From: Gammaproteobacteria bacterium
GTDB taxonomy: Bacteria; Pseudomonadota; Gammaproteobacteria; Pseudomonadales; Pseudohongiellaceae
DNA: 34,772 nucleotides
Direction: 5' to 3'
Assembly (NCBI GenBank): GCA_030645995.1
Contig: JAUSMU010000362.1
Location: 1-34,772, forward strand
Shown: piece by piece, positions 25,291 to 33,028 of the stretch
Position numbering within the stretch: the first letter of the stretch is position 1
Layout: each line of letters begins with the position of its first letter
The notes under the pieces: model-generated
Seen by the model: only the letters and a program-made list of their open reading frames with translations
Told to the model about the DNA's origin: nothing
Databases searched by the model: none
Made by a program: the position numbers and the translations under genes

Positions 25291-25683
25291 TTGAACAAGA
25301 ACATGAAAATCCTCATCGTTGACGACTTTTCAACGATGCGGCGAATTATCAAAAACCTGCTCAGAGACCTGGGCTTTACCAATACCTCGGAAGCCGACGA
25401 CGGCCACAGCGCCTTGCCGATGCTTCAGCACGGGGACTTCGATTTCCTTGTCACCGACTGGAATATGCCCGGTATGACCGGCATCGACCTGCTGAGGGCC
25501 TGTCGCGCCGACGAGCGCCTCAAGAGCCTGCCGGTGTTGATGGTGACCGCCGAGGCCAAGCGCGATCAGATCATTGCAGCCGCGCAGGCGGGCGTGAATG
25601 GCTACGTCGTCAAGCCTTTCACTGCAGCGGCATTGCAGGAAAAGATCGAGAAAATATTCGAACGTATCGACGCCCACAGCTAA
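25291..25683 (+). CDS. cheY: chemotaxis response regulator CheY
   Basis: Single-domain receiver that, when phosphorylated by CheA, binds FliM and changes flagellar rotation. Family sequence is clear: [20 protein letters not shown] with the acidic pair, [14 protein letters not shown] with the phosphoacceptor Asp, [11 protein letters not shown] with the conserved Thr, and YVVKPFTAA with Lys. TTG 25291 is chosen because GGAGG stands five bases before it and it gives [12 protein letters not shown], a common CheY N-terminus (130 residues). ATG 25303 (126 residues) and GTG 25234 are alternatives. cheZ follows after 16 bases. Confidence 0.94.
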   Translation: MNKNMKILIVDDFSTMRRIIKNLLRDLGFTNTSEADDGHSALPMLQHGDFDFLVTDWNMPGMTGIDLLRACRADERLKSLPVLMVTAEAKRDQIIAAAQAGVNGYVVKPFTAAALQEKIEKIFERIDAHS

Positions 25684-25699
25684 GGGATGGAACCTTTCA

Positions 25700-26563
25700 A
25701 TGCCCAGCACACAATACGAAGAACATGCCGACGGTGACATCCTCAACGGCGCTGATGCGACGACCGACGCAATGACCGAGGTGCTGCGCGAGCGCACCCG
25801 TGAATTGCTCCGCAAGCTCGACGAGGGCGACATTGGGGCTGCGAATCACCTGATCCGGGATCTCAATACCGCCCGGGATGAGACGCTTTATCTTGAAGTT
25901 GGTCGCCTGACCCGTGGCCTGCACAACGCCATTCGCGATTTTCATCTGGATATCGGCCTCAGCGGGCACAGCCGTGTGAAGAATGAGATATCCGAGATTC
26001 AGGACGCCGCCAGCCGTCTGAACTATGTGATCAATCTGACTGAGGATGCCGCCAACACCACCATGGATATGGTGGAGGCGGGCGGGCCGATCGTGCAGGG
26101 ACTCGCGGAAGAGGCTGGCAACCTGAGAAAAGACTGGGCGGCGTTTCGGCAGAAAGGAGAGTCTGCGCCGGGGCAGGAAGGGCTCTACGAGCGCGTCGAT
26201 GCGCTGCTTGATCGCACGGTTCGTGACGCCTCCAGTGTGCATCAGAGATTGAACGAAATTCTCATCGCGCAGGGCTATCAGGATTTGAGCGGCCAGGTGA
26301 TCAAGCGTGTCATCGCGCTGGTCAACGAGGTTGAGCAGAGTCTGGTGCGGCTCGTGCGTCTGGCTAGCAATGTCGAGGCAGTCGCCGGGCTGAGTATGCA
26401 GCGCCGAGATGGCGTTCAATCTGCTGCAGGCATCTCGGCGGCTGCGGATCCTGTCGATGACAGAGCACTGCGTGCTGAAGGGCCGCAGATGAAGAACAGC
26501 AAGAATAATGTGGTTTCCGGGCAGGATGATGTAGACGACCTGCTGTCCAGCCTCGGATTCTGA
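25700..26563 (+). CDS. cheZ: CheY-P phosphatase CheZ
   Basis: Cytoplasmic phosphatase of 287 residues that resets CheY-P. It is largely helical, as expected for the long four-helix bundle. The catalytic segment LIAQGYQDLSGQVIKRV carries the conserved Gln and Asp. The C-terminal tail GQDDVDDLLSSLGF is the CheY-binding peptide, preceded by a flexible linker. The open frame extends upstream into cheY, but ATG 25700 gives the family N-terminus. It is slightly longer than the Pseudomonas protein. cheA begins 42 bases later. Confidence 0.95.
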   Translation: MPSTQYEEHADGDILNGADATTDAMTEVLRERTRELLRKLDEGDIGAANHLIRDLNTARDETLYLEVGRLTRGLHNAIRDFHLDIGLSGHSRVKNEISEIQDAASRLNYVINLTEDAANTTMDMVEAGGPIVQGLAEEAGNLRKDWAAFRQKGESAPGQEGLYERVDALLDRTVRDASSVHQRLNEILIAQGYQDLSGQVIKRVIALVNEVEQSLVRLVRLASNVEAVAGLSMQRRDGVQSAAGISAAADPVDDRALRAEGPQMKNSKNNVVSGQDDVDDLLSSLGF

Positions 26564-26605
26564 TTCCGGTTTTTAGACGAAAATTCTGCAACGGGTGAGT
26601 GAGCG

Positions 26606-28786
26606 ATGAGCTTCTCTGACGACGAAGAAATACTGGAAGACTTCCTGATTGAAGCAGGGGAGATTCTGGAATTATTGTCTGAGCAATTGGTGCAGCTGGA
26701 ACGCTGCCCCGATGACGCACAACTCCTCAACGCGATCTTCCGTGGTTTTCACACTGTCAAGGGTGGTGCCGGGTTCCTGCAGCTCACGGCGCTCGTCGAG
26801 TGCTGTCACATCACCGAAAATCTCTTCGACATTCTGCGCACTGGCCGCCGCTCCGTCACACCCGAATTGATGGACGTGGTGTTGCAGGTGCTCGACGCCG
26901 TCTATGTCATGTTCGCGCAGGTGAAGGAACGCGAGGAGCTTGACCCTGCGCATCCGGATTTGTTGGCCGCCGTGGGAGCTCTGGTGGCCGGCGAGGATCA
27001 CACGCTGCAGATCAAGAGTCGTCATGCGGAGGAGGCGCCTGGGCCGACCAGCCACGGTGCCGCGCAGTCCGGCGGTGATGCTGTCGCAGATGATGTCAGT
27101 GCTGAGAGCAGTAGTGACGACATTACTGATGAAGAATTCGAACAGATGCTGGCAGTGTTGGACAGCTCCTCTGCCGGTGTGCAGGCGTTGAGTGATTCTG
27201 AGACTGCTGAGTTGTCCGGTGCTGGCAGCAACGAAATTACCGATGATGAATTCGAGGCCCTGCTCGACACGTTGCATGGCAGCGGCAAGGGGCTCAGTCA
27301 TGGCATGTTGCATGACAGTCCTCCACAAAGCAGCCCAGCACAAAAAAACTCCTCACAGAAAATCGAGCAACCCGAAGCGGTTGTTGTCAGTGAGGCGAAC
27401 GACGAAATCAGCGATAACGAGTTCGAGGCCTTGCTCGATGCCTTGCATGGCACCGGCAAACATCAGGGCGTGCCCGCCGCCAAGACTGCGAAGAAGCCAG
27501 CGCTGGCGCTGGTCAAAGGCAGCGCAGAGCCTCTCAGCAAGGATTCTGGCAAGGATTCTGGTAGGAGCCCCGGCAAAGACTCCAGTAAGGATTCCAATAA
27601 AGATACCGGCAAAGACGCCGCCGCTGAGACCACCGTGCGTGTGGACACTCGCCGCCTCGACGAAATCATGAACATGGTGGGCGAACTGGTTCTGGTGCGT
27701 AACCGCTTGGTGCGAATCGGCGAAAGCAGTGCGGACGAAGTGCTCTCCAAGGCGCTCGCCAATCTGGATCTGGTGACGGCTGATCTGCAGACCGCCGTGA
27801 TGAAGACGCGCATGCAACCGATTCGCAAAGTGTTCGGCCGCTTCCCGCGCGTGGTGCGCGACCTGGCCCGCAGTCTGGGCAAGGAAGTGTCACTGGAGCT
27901 GATTGGTGAAGACACCGACTTGGACAAGAATCTGGTGGAAGCGCTGGCTGATCCGCTGGTGCACCTGGTGCGCAATGCCGTCGACCACGGCATCGAGATA
28001 CCCGCTGTTCGTGAACGCAATGGGAAAGTGCGACAGGGCACCATCCTGTTGGCCGCAGAACAGGAAGGGGATCACATCCTGCTGACCATTTCCGACGACG
28101 GCAACGGCATGGACCCGAACGTGCTGCGCAACAAGGCCGTGGAGAAGGGCGTGATGGACCGCGAGGCGGCCGATCGTCTCAGTGATGAGGAGTGCTTCAA
28201 CCTGATCTTCGCGCCGGGCTTCTCCACCAAGGAGCAGATCTCCGATGTGTCCGGTCGTGGTGTGGGCATGGACGTGGTCAAGACCAAGATAGCCCAGTTG
28301 AACGGCTCCATCGCCATTCATTCGCGACCCGGGCAGGGCTCGCGCATTGAGATCAAGGTGCCGCTCACTCTCGCCATCATGCCGACGCTGATGGTCATGG
28401 TTGGTCAACAGGCTTTCGCGTTGCCGCTGGTCAGTGTCAACGAAATTTTTCATCTTGATCTCAAACGTACCAATGTCGTCGATGGTCAGCAGGTGGTGAC
28501 GGTGCGCGAGAAAGTGTTGCCGTTGTTTCATCTCAAGCGTTGGCTGATTCGTGGCGAGTGCGGCGTTCCTGCCCAGACCTGCGCGCACGTTGTCATAGTC
28601 TCGGTCGGGACGCAGCGGATTGGTTTTGTGGTGGATGATCTGGTCGGACAGGAGGAAGTTGTGATCAAACCGCTGGGACGTATGTTGCACGGCACGCCTG
28701 GCATGGCCGGTGCCACCATCACGGGAGACGGACGCATCGCCATCATTCTGGATGTCCCCGGTCTGCTCAAGTGCTACGCGGGTTGA
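26606..28786 (+). CDS. cheA: chemotaxis histidine kinase CheA
   Basis: Array kinase of 726 residues that passes phosphate to CheY and CheB. The Hpt (P1) domain is at 1-110 with phospho-His49 in FHTVKGGAGF. The dimerisation domain starts near 343 (RVDTRRLDEIMNMVGELVL). The ATPase domain has HLVRNAVDHGIE, SDDGNGMD and SGRGVGMDVV. A CheW-like P5 domain spans about 585-720. The P2 region is unusual: three copies of a D/N-E/D-I-T/S-D-x-EFE-x-LLD motif at 171-186, 209-224 and 266-281, then a Lys-Asp-Ser repeat linker at 312-337. No typical folded P2 domain is recognised. Confidence 0.96.
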   Translation: MSFSDDEEILEDFLIEAGEILELLSEQLVQLERCPDDAQLLNAIFRGFHTVKGGAGFLQLTALVECCHITENLFDILRTGRRSVTPELMDVVLQVLDAVYVMFAQVKEREELDPAHPDLLAAVGALVAGEDHTLQIKSRHAEEAPGPTSHGAAQSGGDAVADDVSAESSSDDITDEEFEQMLAVLDSSSAGVQALSDSETAELSGAGSNEITDDEFEALLDTLHGSGKGLSHGMLHDSPPQSSPAQKNSSQKIEQPEAVVVSEANDEISDNEFEALLDALHGTGKHQGVPAAKTAKKPALALVKGSAEPLSKDSGKDSGRSPGKDSSKDSNKDTGKDAAAETTVRVDTRRLDEIMNMVGELVLVRNRLVRIGESSADEVLSKALANLDLVTADLQTAVMKTRMQPIRKVFGRFPRVVRDLARSLGKEVSLELIGEDTDLDKNLVEALADPLVHLVRNAVDHGIEIPAVRERNGKVRQGTILLAAEQEGDHILLTISDDGNGMDPNVLRNKAVEKGVMDREAADRLSDEECFNLIFAPGFSTKEQISDVSGRGVGMDVVKTKIAQLNGSIAIHSRPGQGSRIEIKVPLTLAIMPTLMVMVGQQAFALPLVSVNEIFHLDLKRTNVVDGQQVVTVREKVLPLFHLKRWLIRGECGVPAQTCAHVVIVSVGTQRIGFVVDDLVGQEEVVIKPLGRMLHGTPGMAGATITGDGRIAIILDVPGLLKCYAG
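27116..27448 (+). repeat. three tandem docking-like motifs encoded in the CheA linker
   Basis: The motifs DDITDEEFEQMLAVLD, NEITDDEFEALLDTLH and DEISDNEFEALLDALH are spaced by about 22-42 residues of low-complexity sequence. Copies 2 and 3 share EFEALLD-LHG-GK. Their acidic-amphipathic form suggests short helical binding peptides. Confidence 0.75.
27539..27616 (+). repeat. short tandem repeat encoding Lys-Asp-Ser units in CheA
   Basis: Imperfect 12-base units such as GGCAAGGATTCT encode (S/G)KDSGKD-type repeats at residues 312-337. The unit length is a multiple of three, so unit gain or loss would alter linker length without breaking the frame. Confidence 0.65.
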
Positions 28787-28790
28787 TGCC

Positions 28791-29855
28791 ATGAAGATAC
28801 GTGTGCTGGTAGTCGATGATTCCGGATTCTTTCGCCGCCGTCTGTGCGAGATGATCAATTCCACTGATGATCTGGAGGTTATCGGCACTGCTGCCGACGG
28901 CCGCGAGGCGATTGAAAAAGCCCGCGAACTGAACCCCGATGTCATCACCATGGATTACGAGATGCCGGTGATGGACGGCATTACCGCAGTGCGCGAGATC
29001 ACCAGGGCGCAGGGCATCCCCGTGCTGATGTTTTCCTCGCTCACCTACGAAGGCGCGCGTGTCACTCTTGATGCGCTGGAAGCAGGTGCGATTGATTACC
29101 TGCCGAAGAATTTCGAGGATATTTCCCGGCACACCGAAGAGATCAAGAAGACGCTGCACGACCGCATCGTCACTGTTGCCCGCAGCCGCCGGGGGCTTCG
29201 TCATTCCGCCCGCGCGCTGTTCGACGCCCCGGTGGCGACGCCAGCGGCTCCCATCGTCGCGGCGCCTCCGCGTGGTATTACTCGCAAGCCTGCGCTGGTA
29301 ATCATCGGTGCCTCCACTGGCGGGCCGATGGCGCTGCAACAATTGCTGGTGAAATTGCCGGCCAGCTTTCCGCTGCCGATTCTGTTGGTGCAGCACATGC
29401 CCGCGACATTTACCCGGGCCTTCGCCGAGCGCCTCGATCGGCTCTGCAACATTCGTGTGGCCGAGGCGATGGATGGTCAGCAGTTGCAACCGGGGTGTGC
29501 GTACCTGGCACCCGGTGGCAAACAGATGCTGGTGGACTCGCGCAATCAGGGTATGGTGCGCATCGTGCCGGGCGATGAGCGTCTGCATTACAAACCTTCT
29601 GTGGATGCCACGTTCGGTTCTGCTGCCAACGAGTTTGGTGGCCGGGTGCTGGCGATGGTGCTCACCGGCATGGGCTCGGACGGTCGCGAAGGGGCACGCA
29701 TGCTGCGCTCCCAGGGCGCCAGAATCTGGGTGCAGGATGAGGCCAGTTGCGTCATCTATGGTATGCCTGCGGCGATCTCGAAGGCAGGGCTGGCCGATGA
29801 AGAGTTGAGTCTGGACCGGCTGGCGCAGCGCCTGCTGGAAGAGCTTCCCGGTTGA
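28791..29855 (+). CDS. cheB: chemotaxis methylesterase/glutamine deamidase CheB
   Basis: Receptor-modifying enzyme of 354 residues for adaptation. The receiver domain (1-115) has VDDSGFFRR and phosphoacceptor Asp55 in TMDYEMPVMDG. After a Pro/Ala-rich linker, the esterase domain carries the catalytic triad Ser175 (GASTGG), His202 (QHMP) and Asp297 (GMGSDG). ATG 28791, four bases after cheA, gives the standard N-terminus; the frame remains open upstream into cheA. The stop codon lies in the first unit of a 13-bp tandem repeat. No cheR is in the window. Confidence 0.96.
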   Translation: MKIRVLVVDDSGFFRRRLCEMINSTDDLEVIGTAADGREAIEKARELNPDVITMDYEMPVMDGITAVREITRAQGIPVLMFSSLTYEGARVTLDALEAGAIDYLPKNFEDISRHTEEIKKTLHDRIVTVARSRRGLRHSARALFDAPVATPAAPIVAAPPRGITRKPALVIIGASTGGPMALQQLLVKLPASFPLPILLVQHMPATFTRAFAERLDRLCNIRVAEAMDGQQLQPGCAYLAPGGKQMLVDSRNQGMVRIVPGDERLHYKPSVDATFGSAANEFGGRVLAMVLTGMGSDGREGARMLRSQGARIWVQDEASCVIYGMPAAISKAGLADEELSLDRLAQRLLEELPG

Positions 29856-29894
29856 ACTTCCCAGTTGAACTTCCCAGTTGAACTTCCCGGTTGA
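29843..29894 (+). repeat. four tandem 13-bp units between cheB and parC
   Basis: Units at 29843-29855, 29856-29868, 29869-29881 and 29882-29894 read ACTTCCCRGTTGA, the first beginning with G. Two have A and two have G at the variable site. The first unit contains the cheB stop, so changes in copy number would leave CheB intact and alter only the distance to the next gene. Confidence 0.9.
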
Positions 29895-29925
29895 GGGGCA
29901 ACGATAGTCGCAGGAACAGGTAGCC

Positions 29926-30717
29926 ATGCACATTTGGGCGGTAGCAAATCAGAAGGGCGGCGTTGGCAAGACCACTACCACGGTCGCGCTCGGCGGGCTG
30001 CTGGCTGAGTCGGGCGCCCGCGTCCTGCTGCTGGACCTCGATCCGCAAGGCTCGCTGACGACCTATTTCGGGCATAGCCCCGAGTCCATGCCGCGCAGCA
30101 GCTTCGATCTGTTTCAGCCGATGGCCGACGTGAGCCGCGATGCGTTGCAGCAGATCGTGCTGCGCACCGCGTATCAGAACCTCTGGCTGCTGCCTGCCAG
30201 CACCGCGCTCGCCACGCTCGAACGCAAAGCAGTCGGGCAGGAAGGCATGGGGCTGGCGATTTCCCGCACGCTGACATTGCTGTGGGACGACTACGACTAT
30301 GTGCTTATCGACAGCCCGCCCACGCTGGGAGTGCTGCTCATCAATGCGCTGGCCGCCTGCGAGCTGATTCTGATTCCCGTGCAGACCGAGTTCCTCGCCA
30401 TCAAGGGGCTGGAGCGCATGCTGCACACTCTGGGCATGGTGACCCGCTCGCGCCGCAAGCCGCTGCGTCATGTGCTGATTCCAACACTGTTTGACCGCCG
30501 CACGCAGGCCGGTATGTTGAGCCTGCGCCGTTTGCGCGGCACTTATCCGCAGGAGGTCTGGCGCTCGGTGATCCCTGTGGACACACGTCTGCGGGATGCG
30601 AGCTCGCGCGGCGTTACCCCGTCCGCACTCGACCCTGGCAGTCGCGCCGTGCGCGCTTACGGGCTGCTGCTGAAAAACCTGCTGGCCGGCGATTATCTCG
30701 CCTCGGCGACGAGCTGA
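29926..30717 (+). CDS. parC: chemotaxis-array ParA-like ATPase ParC
   Basis: ParA/Soj-type ATPase of 263 residues. KGGVGKTTTTVALGGLLA carries the deviant Walker A lysine, with LDLDPQGSLTTYFG and VLIDSPPTLGVLLINAL. In Vibrio and Pseudomonas, a ParA homologue encoded in the che operon places chemotaxis arrays at the pole together with the CheW-like ParP. The neighbours here (cheB before, a CheW-like protein with a long N-terminal linker after) match that arrangement, so this is not a chromosome-partition ParA. No parB follows. AGGAACAGG lies before the start. The parC name is by context and family; it is distinct from topoisomerase IV parC. Confidence 0.88.
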   Translation: MHIWAVANQKGGVGKTTTTVALGGLLAESGARVLLLDLDPQGSLTTYFGHSPESMPRSSFDLFQPMADVSRDALQQIVLRTAYQNLWLLPASTALATLERKAVGQEGMGLAISRTLTLLWDDYDYVLIDSPPTLGVLLINALAACELILIPVQTEFLAIKGLERMLHTLGMVTRSRRKPLRHVLIPTLFDRRTQAGMLSLRRLRGTYPQEVWRSVIPVDTRLRDASSRGVTPSALDPGSRAVRAYGLLLKNLLAGDYLASATS

Positions 30718-30727
30718 GGAGGCCTTC

Positions 30728-31516
30728 ATGAATAATCAGGAACTCAAGCTTTCCGCTGTCTCTCTGTCCGCAGTACTGAGCCCGCCCGATGCGGTGGTGC
30801 AGGACTATCTGGACTTCATGCTGCGAGCGGTGACGGAGACTGTCAGCGAAGCGGTGGTGATCAAGACGGCGCCGAGTACACCTGCACGGGCGCCCGTCGT
30901 CGAGGTAAGTCGGCCCGCTCCTGTGCCGGTCATCGAGACTTTTGTTGAGCCTTTTGTGGAAACCAAGAGCAACACCATCGTGGTCACGACCGCACCGGTG
31001 GCTGCTCCAGCTCCAGCCCCAGCCCCCGTCGCCAGCCCTCGTGGCGCCAATGGTCGCCCGCTGTGGGCTCAGGCACCGTTCGAGTGTCTGCTGTTTCAGG
31101 TGGTTGGTCTGAAGCTGGCGGCGCCCTTGGTCGAACTCGGTGGCATCGCCCGCATCGGCGATGGCCTGACGCCAATATTCGGGCAGTCGGACTGGTTCAT
31201 GGGGCTGTTGCGCTGGAACGATCGCAATATTCGCGTCGTCGATACCGCGCGGCTGATCATGCCGGAGCGTCTGCCCGCGCTGGTCGAGGGGCAGCGTCCC
31301 CCGTATGAATTCGTGTTGCTGATCGAAGGTACGGACTGGGGGCTCGCCATCGACAGCGCCACCGAGGCCATGCATCTGCAGCCGGACGAAGTGCGTTGGC
31401 GCGCCAGCCTGCAGAATCGGCAATGGCTGGCTGGTACGGTGCTCGAGAAGATGTGCGCGTTGCTGGACATGAGCAGCGTTGCGCGCCTGCTACAGGCCGA
31501 GACAACAACCGAATAG
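30728..31516 (+). CDS. parP: CheW-like array-anchoring protein ParP
   Basis: Protein of 262 residues. A short N-terminal segment (DYLDFMLRAV) and a Val/Pro/Ala-rich linker (about 45-110, with APAPAPAPVASP) precede a CheW-like domain (about 120-255: FECLLFQVVGLKLAAPLVEL, GLLRWNDRNIRVVDTARLI). In Vibrio, ParP binds ParC and CheA and keeps arrays polar. The same gene pair is present in Pseudomonas. AGGAGG five bases upstream overlaps the end of parC, so the two are coupled. A plain second CheW is the alternative, but order and linker favour ParP. Confidence 0.85.
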   Translation: MNNQELKLSAVSLSAVLSPPDAVVQDYLDFMLRAVTETVSEAVVIKTAPSTPARAPVVEVSRPAPVPVIETFVEPFVETKSNTIVVTTAPVAAPAPAPAPVASPRGANGRPLWAQAPFECLLFQVVGLKLAAPLVELGGIARIGDGLTPIFGQSDWFMGLLRWNDRNIRVVDTARLIMPERLPALVEGQRPPYEFVLLIEGTDWGLAIDSATEAMHLQPDEVRWRASLQNRQWLAGTVLEKMCALLDMSSVARLLQAETTTE

Positions 31517-31535
31517 GGGCGGGCGGTCCGTGCGC

Positions 31536-31551
31536 TGGCACAGACTGTGCA
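31536..31551 (+). promoter_or_regulatory. possible sigma-54 promoter before cheW
   Basis: TGGCAC (31536-31541), five bases, GTGCA (31547-31551) has a perfect -24 box and one mismatch in the -12 box, with correct GG-GC spacing. The predicted start is near 31562, about 97 bases before cheW. The upstream che genes appear to depend on sigma-28, so a sigma-54 input here would be a separate control. Confidence 0.4.
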
Positions 31552-31552
31552 T

Positions 31553-31597
31553 TATTCAGGCGAATGCAGAGCAGCCTCTGCCACCCGCGCCTGAATA
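31553..31597. other. two-part hairpin between parP and cheW
   Basis: The outer perfect 10-bp arms TATTCAGGCG and CGCCTGAATA enclose an inner perfect 6-bp hairpin GCAGAG-CAGC-CTCTGC. No T-run follows, so an intrinsic terminator is not supported. It may be an mRNA-stability or processing structure, or a protein-binding site overlapping the promoter candidate. Confidence 0.5.
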
Positions 31598-31658
31598 TTG
31601 ACGCCTGCAACAGCCACAAGCCAGCTGCAGGTTCCATTTAACGAGTGAGGTGAGAAGC

Positions 31659-32147
31659 ATGGCCGAACCAGTCAGAAAATCTCTGCAAGCAGCGCAGGAG
31701 CAGGTCCTGCAATGGGTGACGTTCCATCTGGACAACGAAACCTACGGTGTCAACGTGATGGCGGTAAAGGAAGTGCTGCGGCACACGCAGATCGCGCCGG
31801 TGCCAGGTGCTCCCGATTATGTGCTCGGGATCATCAACATCCGGGGCACGGTAATCTCGGTGATCAACACGCGGCGGCGTTTTGGTCTGCAGGATCAGGA
31901 ACCGACGGACAACACACGCATCGTCATCATCGAAGTCGGCAAGCACGTGGTCGGCATCATGGTGGACAGTGTGGCAGAGGTAGTTTATCTGCGGCAGTCG
32001 GAGATCGAAACCTCGCCCTCAGTGGGCAAGGATGATGGCGCCAGATTTATTCAGGGCGTCTGCAACAAGAACGATGAGTTGCTGATTCTGGTGGAGTTCG
32101 AAAAGCTTCTCAGCCAGGACGAGCTGGAAGAATTATCGCAGAGTTGA
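31659..32147 (+). CDS. cheW: chemotaxis coupling protein CheW
   Basis: Adaptor of 162 residues linking chemoreceptors to CheA. The family segments are VTFHLDNETYGVNVMAVKEV, PGAPDYVLGIINIRGTVISV, VIIEVGKHVVGIMVDSVAEV and ICN-like QGVCNKNDELLILVEFEKLL. ATG 31659 is preferred because GAGGTGAG stands just upstream. A GTG at 31650 is in frame but too close to that site. It is separated from parP by 142 bases containing a hairpin and a promoter candidate. Confidence 0.96.
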   Translation: MAEPVRKSLQAAQEQVLQWVTFHLDNETYGVNVMAVKEVLRHTQIAPVPGAPDYVLGIINIRGTVISVINTRRRFGLQDQEPTDNTRIVIIEVGKHVVGIMVDSVAEVVYLRQSEIETSPSVGKDDGARFIQGVCNKNDELLILVEFEKLLSQDELEELSQS

Positions 32148-32216
32148 CGGCAGGGGATTGCAGTGAATTTCCCGGCTGGATGTGTCAGCTCTTTACATGG
32201 AAAAAGGAGAACACGA

Positions 32217-32615
32217 ATGATCCCAGTCGTTATTTTTGGTTTAGGTATCGCATTGCTGCTGCTGGCCGGTATCCTCGCGCAAACGTTGCAGACGCTGCGC
32301 GGCATGCAGAGCACCCAGGCCCGCATTGATGCGGACATCGAGGTGCTGCGCAAGGAGATCACTGCCGTCGGGCAGGGTGCCGTGGGCCTCGGCAAACGTC
32401 TGCAGGTGCTGCAGCGCCGTCAGCAGTCCACTGAACGTCGCCAGGAAGATCTGGAGTTCAAAGATGTCGGCAACATCGCCATCACCCACGCCAACAAGCT
32501 CGTGCAGATGGGCGCGGCCACCGATGAACTCATGAGCACCTGCGGCCTCTCGCAGGCCGAAGCCAATCTGGTGTCGCTGATGCATGGCAAGGCGAAGCAG
32601 GGGCAGCGGGGGTGA
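32217..32615 (+). CDS. DUF2802 membrane-anchored protein
   Basis: Protein of 132 residues with one N-terminal membrane segment (IPVVIFGLGIALLLLAGILA). A coiled-coil region rich in Gln and Arg follows (about 25-85), then a C-terminal helix-turn-helix-like segment (HANKLVQMGAATDELMSTCGLSQAEANLVSLMHG). The same family closes the che operon in Pseudomonas, where its role is not established to my knowledge. ATG 32217 is chosen for the AAGGAGA box six bases upstream; an in-frame GTG lies at 32163. Its stop is 17 bases from the stop of the convergent vapC. Confidence 0.88.
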   Translation: MIPVVIFGLGIALLLLAGILAQTLQTLRGMQSTQARIDADIEVLRKEITAVGQGAVGLGKRLQVLQRRQQSTERRQEDLEFKDVGNIAITHANKLVQMGAATDELMSTCGLSQAEANLVSLMHGKAKQGQRG

Positions 32616-32629
32616 GGTTTGACTTCACC
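32611..32629. terminator. weak hairpin between convergent genes
   Basis: GGTGAGGT and ACTTCACC can pair around a TTG loop (seven of eight, one G-T). It overlaps the DUF2802 stop and lies just past vapC. No T-run is present on either strand, so termination activity is uncertain. Confidence 0.25.
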
Positions 32630-32632
32630 TGA

Positions 32633-33028
32633 TCAAGTCCAATCCTCTATGGTTAACCCGGATACCCGCGAAAACTCACGTATGTTGTTGGTTACCAAGA
32701 CCGCATCTATGCTGAGTGCGTGCGCGGCAATCAGCAGGTCGTTATTGCCGATGATCAGTCCCTGGTGTTTGAGGTTTGCCCGTATCATCCCATAGTGCTT
32801 GGCGGCGACTTCATCCCATGCGTCAATCAGCAACCTGCGGGTGAACAGCTCAAGCTGGCTGATCCTTTCGCTCCGCATCGCGCGAATGCCATTTTCGATT
32901 CCGAAGTACAACTCGCCATAGGTAACGCTTGAAATACACAGTTCGGGTGTGGCGCGGAATTTTCGCCGCAGCAGCTCATCGCGATTCTTCAACACATGAA
33001 TACACGTATTGGTGTCAAGCATATACAT
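32633..33028 (-). CDS. vapC: type II toxin VapC, PIN-domain ribonuclease
   Basis: PIN-domain toxin of 131 residues that cleaves RNA when released from its antitoxin. MYMLDTNTCIHVLK carries the first catalytic Asp5. GELYFGIE carries Glu39, NNDLLIAAHAL carries Asp97 and VTNNIREF carries the fourth position (Asn115, common in this subgroup). The start ATG overlaps the vapB stop in TGATG. The pair runs opposite to the chemotaxis genes and is less GC-rich, as expected of a mobile toxin-antitoxin unit. Confidence 0.95.
   Translation of the reverse strand: MYMLDTNTCIHVLKNRDELLRRKFRATPELCISSVTYGELYFGIENGIRAMRSERISQLELFTRRLLIDAWDEVAAKHYGMIRANLKHQGLIIGNNDLLIAAHALSIDAVLVTNNIREFSRVSGLTIEDWT

Noticed and set aside
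29926-30717. Chromosome or plasmid partition ParA with the 13-bp repeats as parS
   Set aside because: No parB follows and the gene is embedded in the che operon next to a CheW-like ParP. The repeats are not parS-like palindromes.
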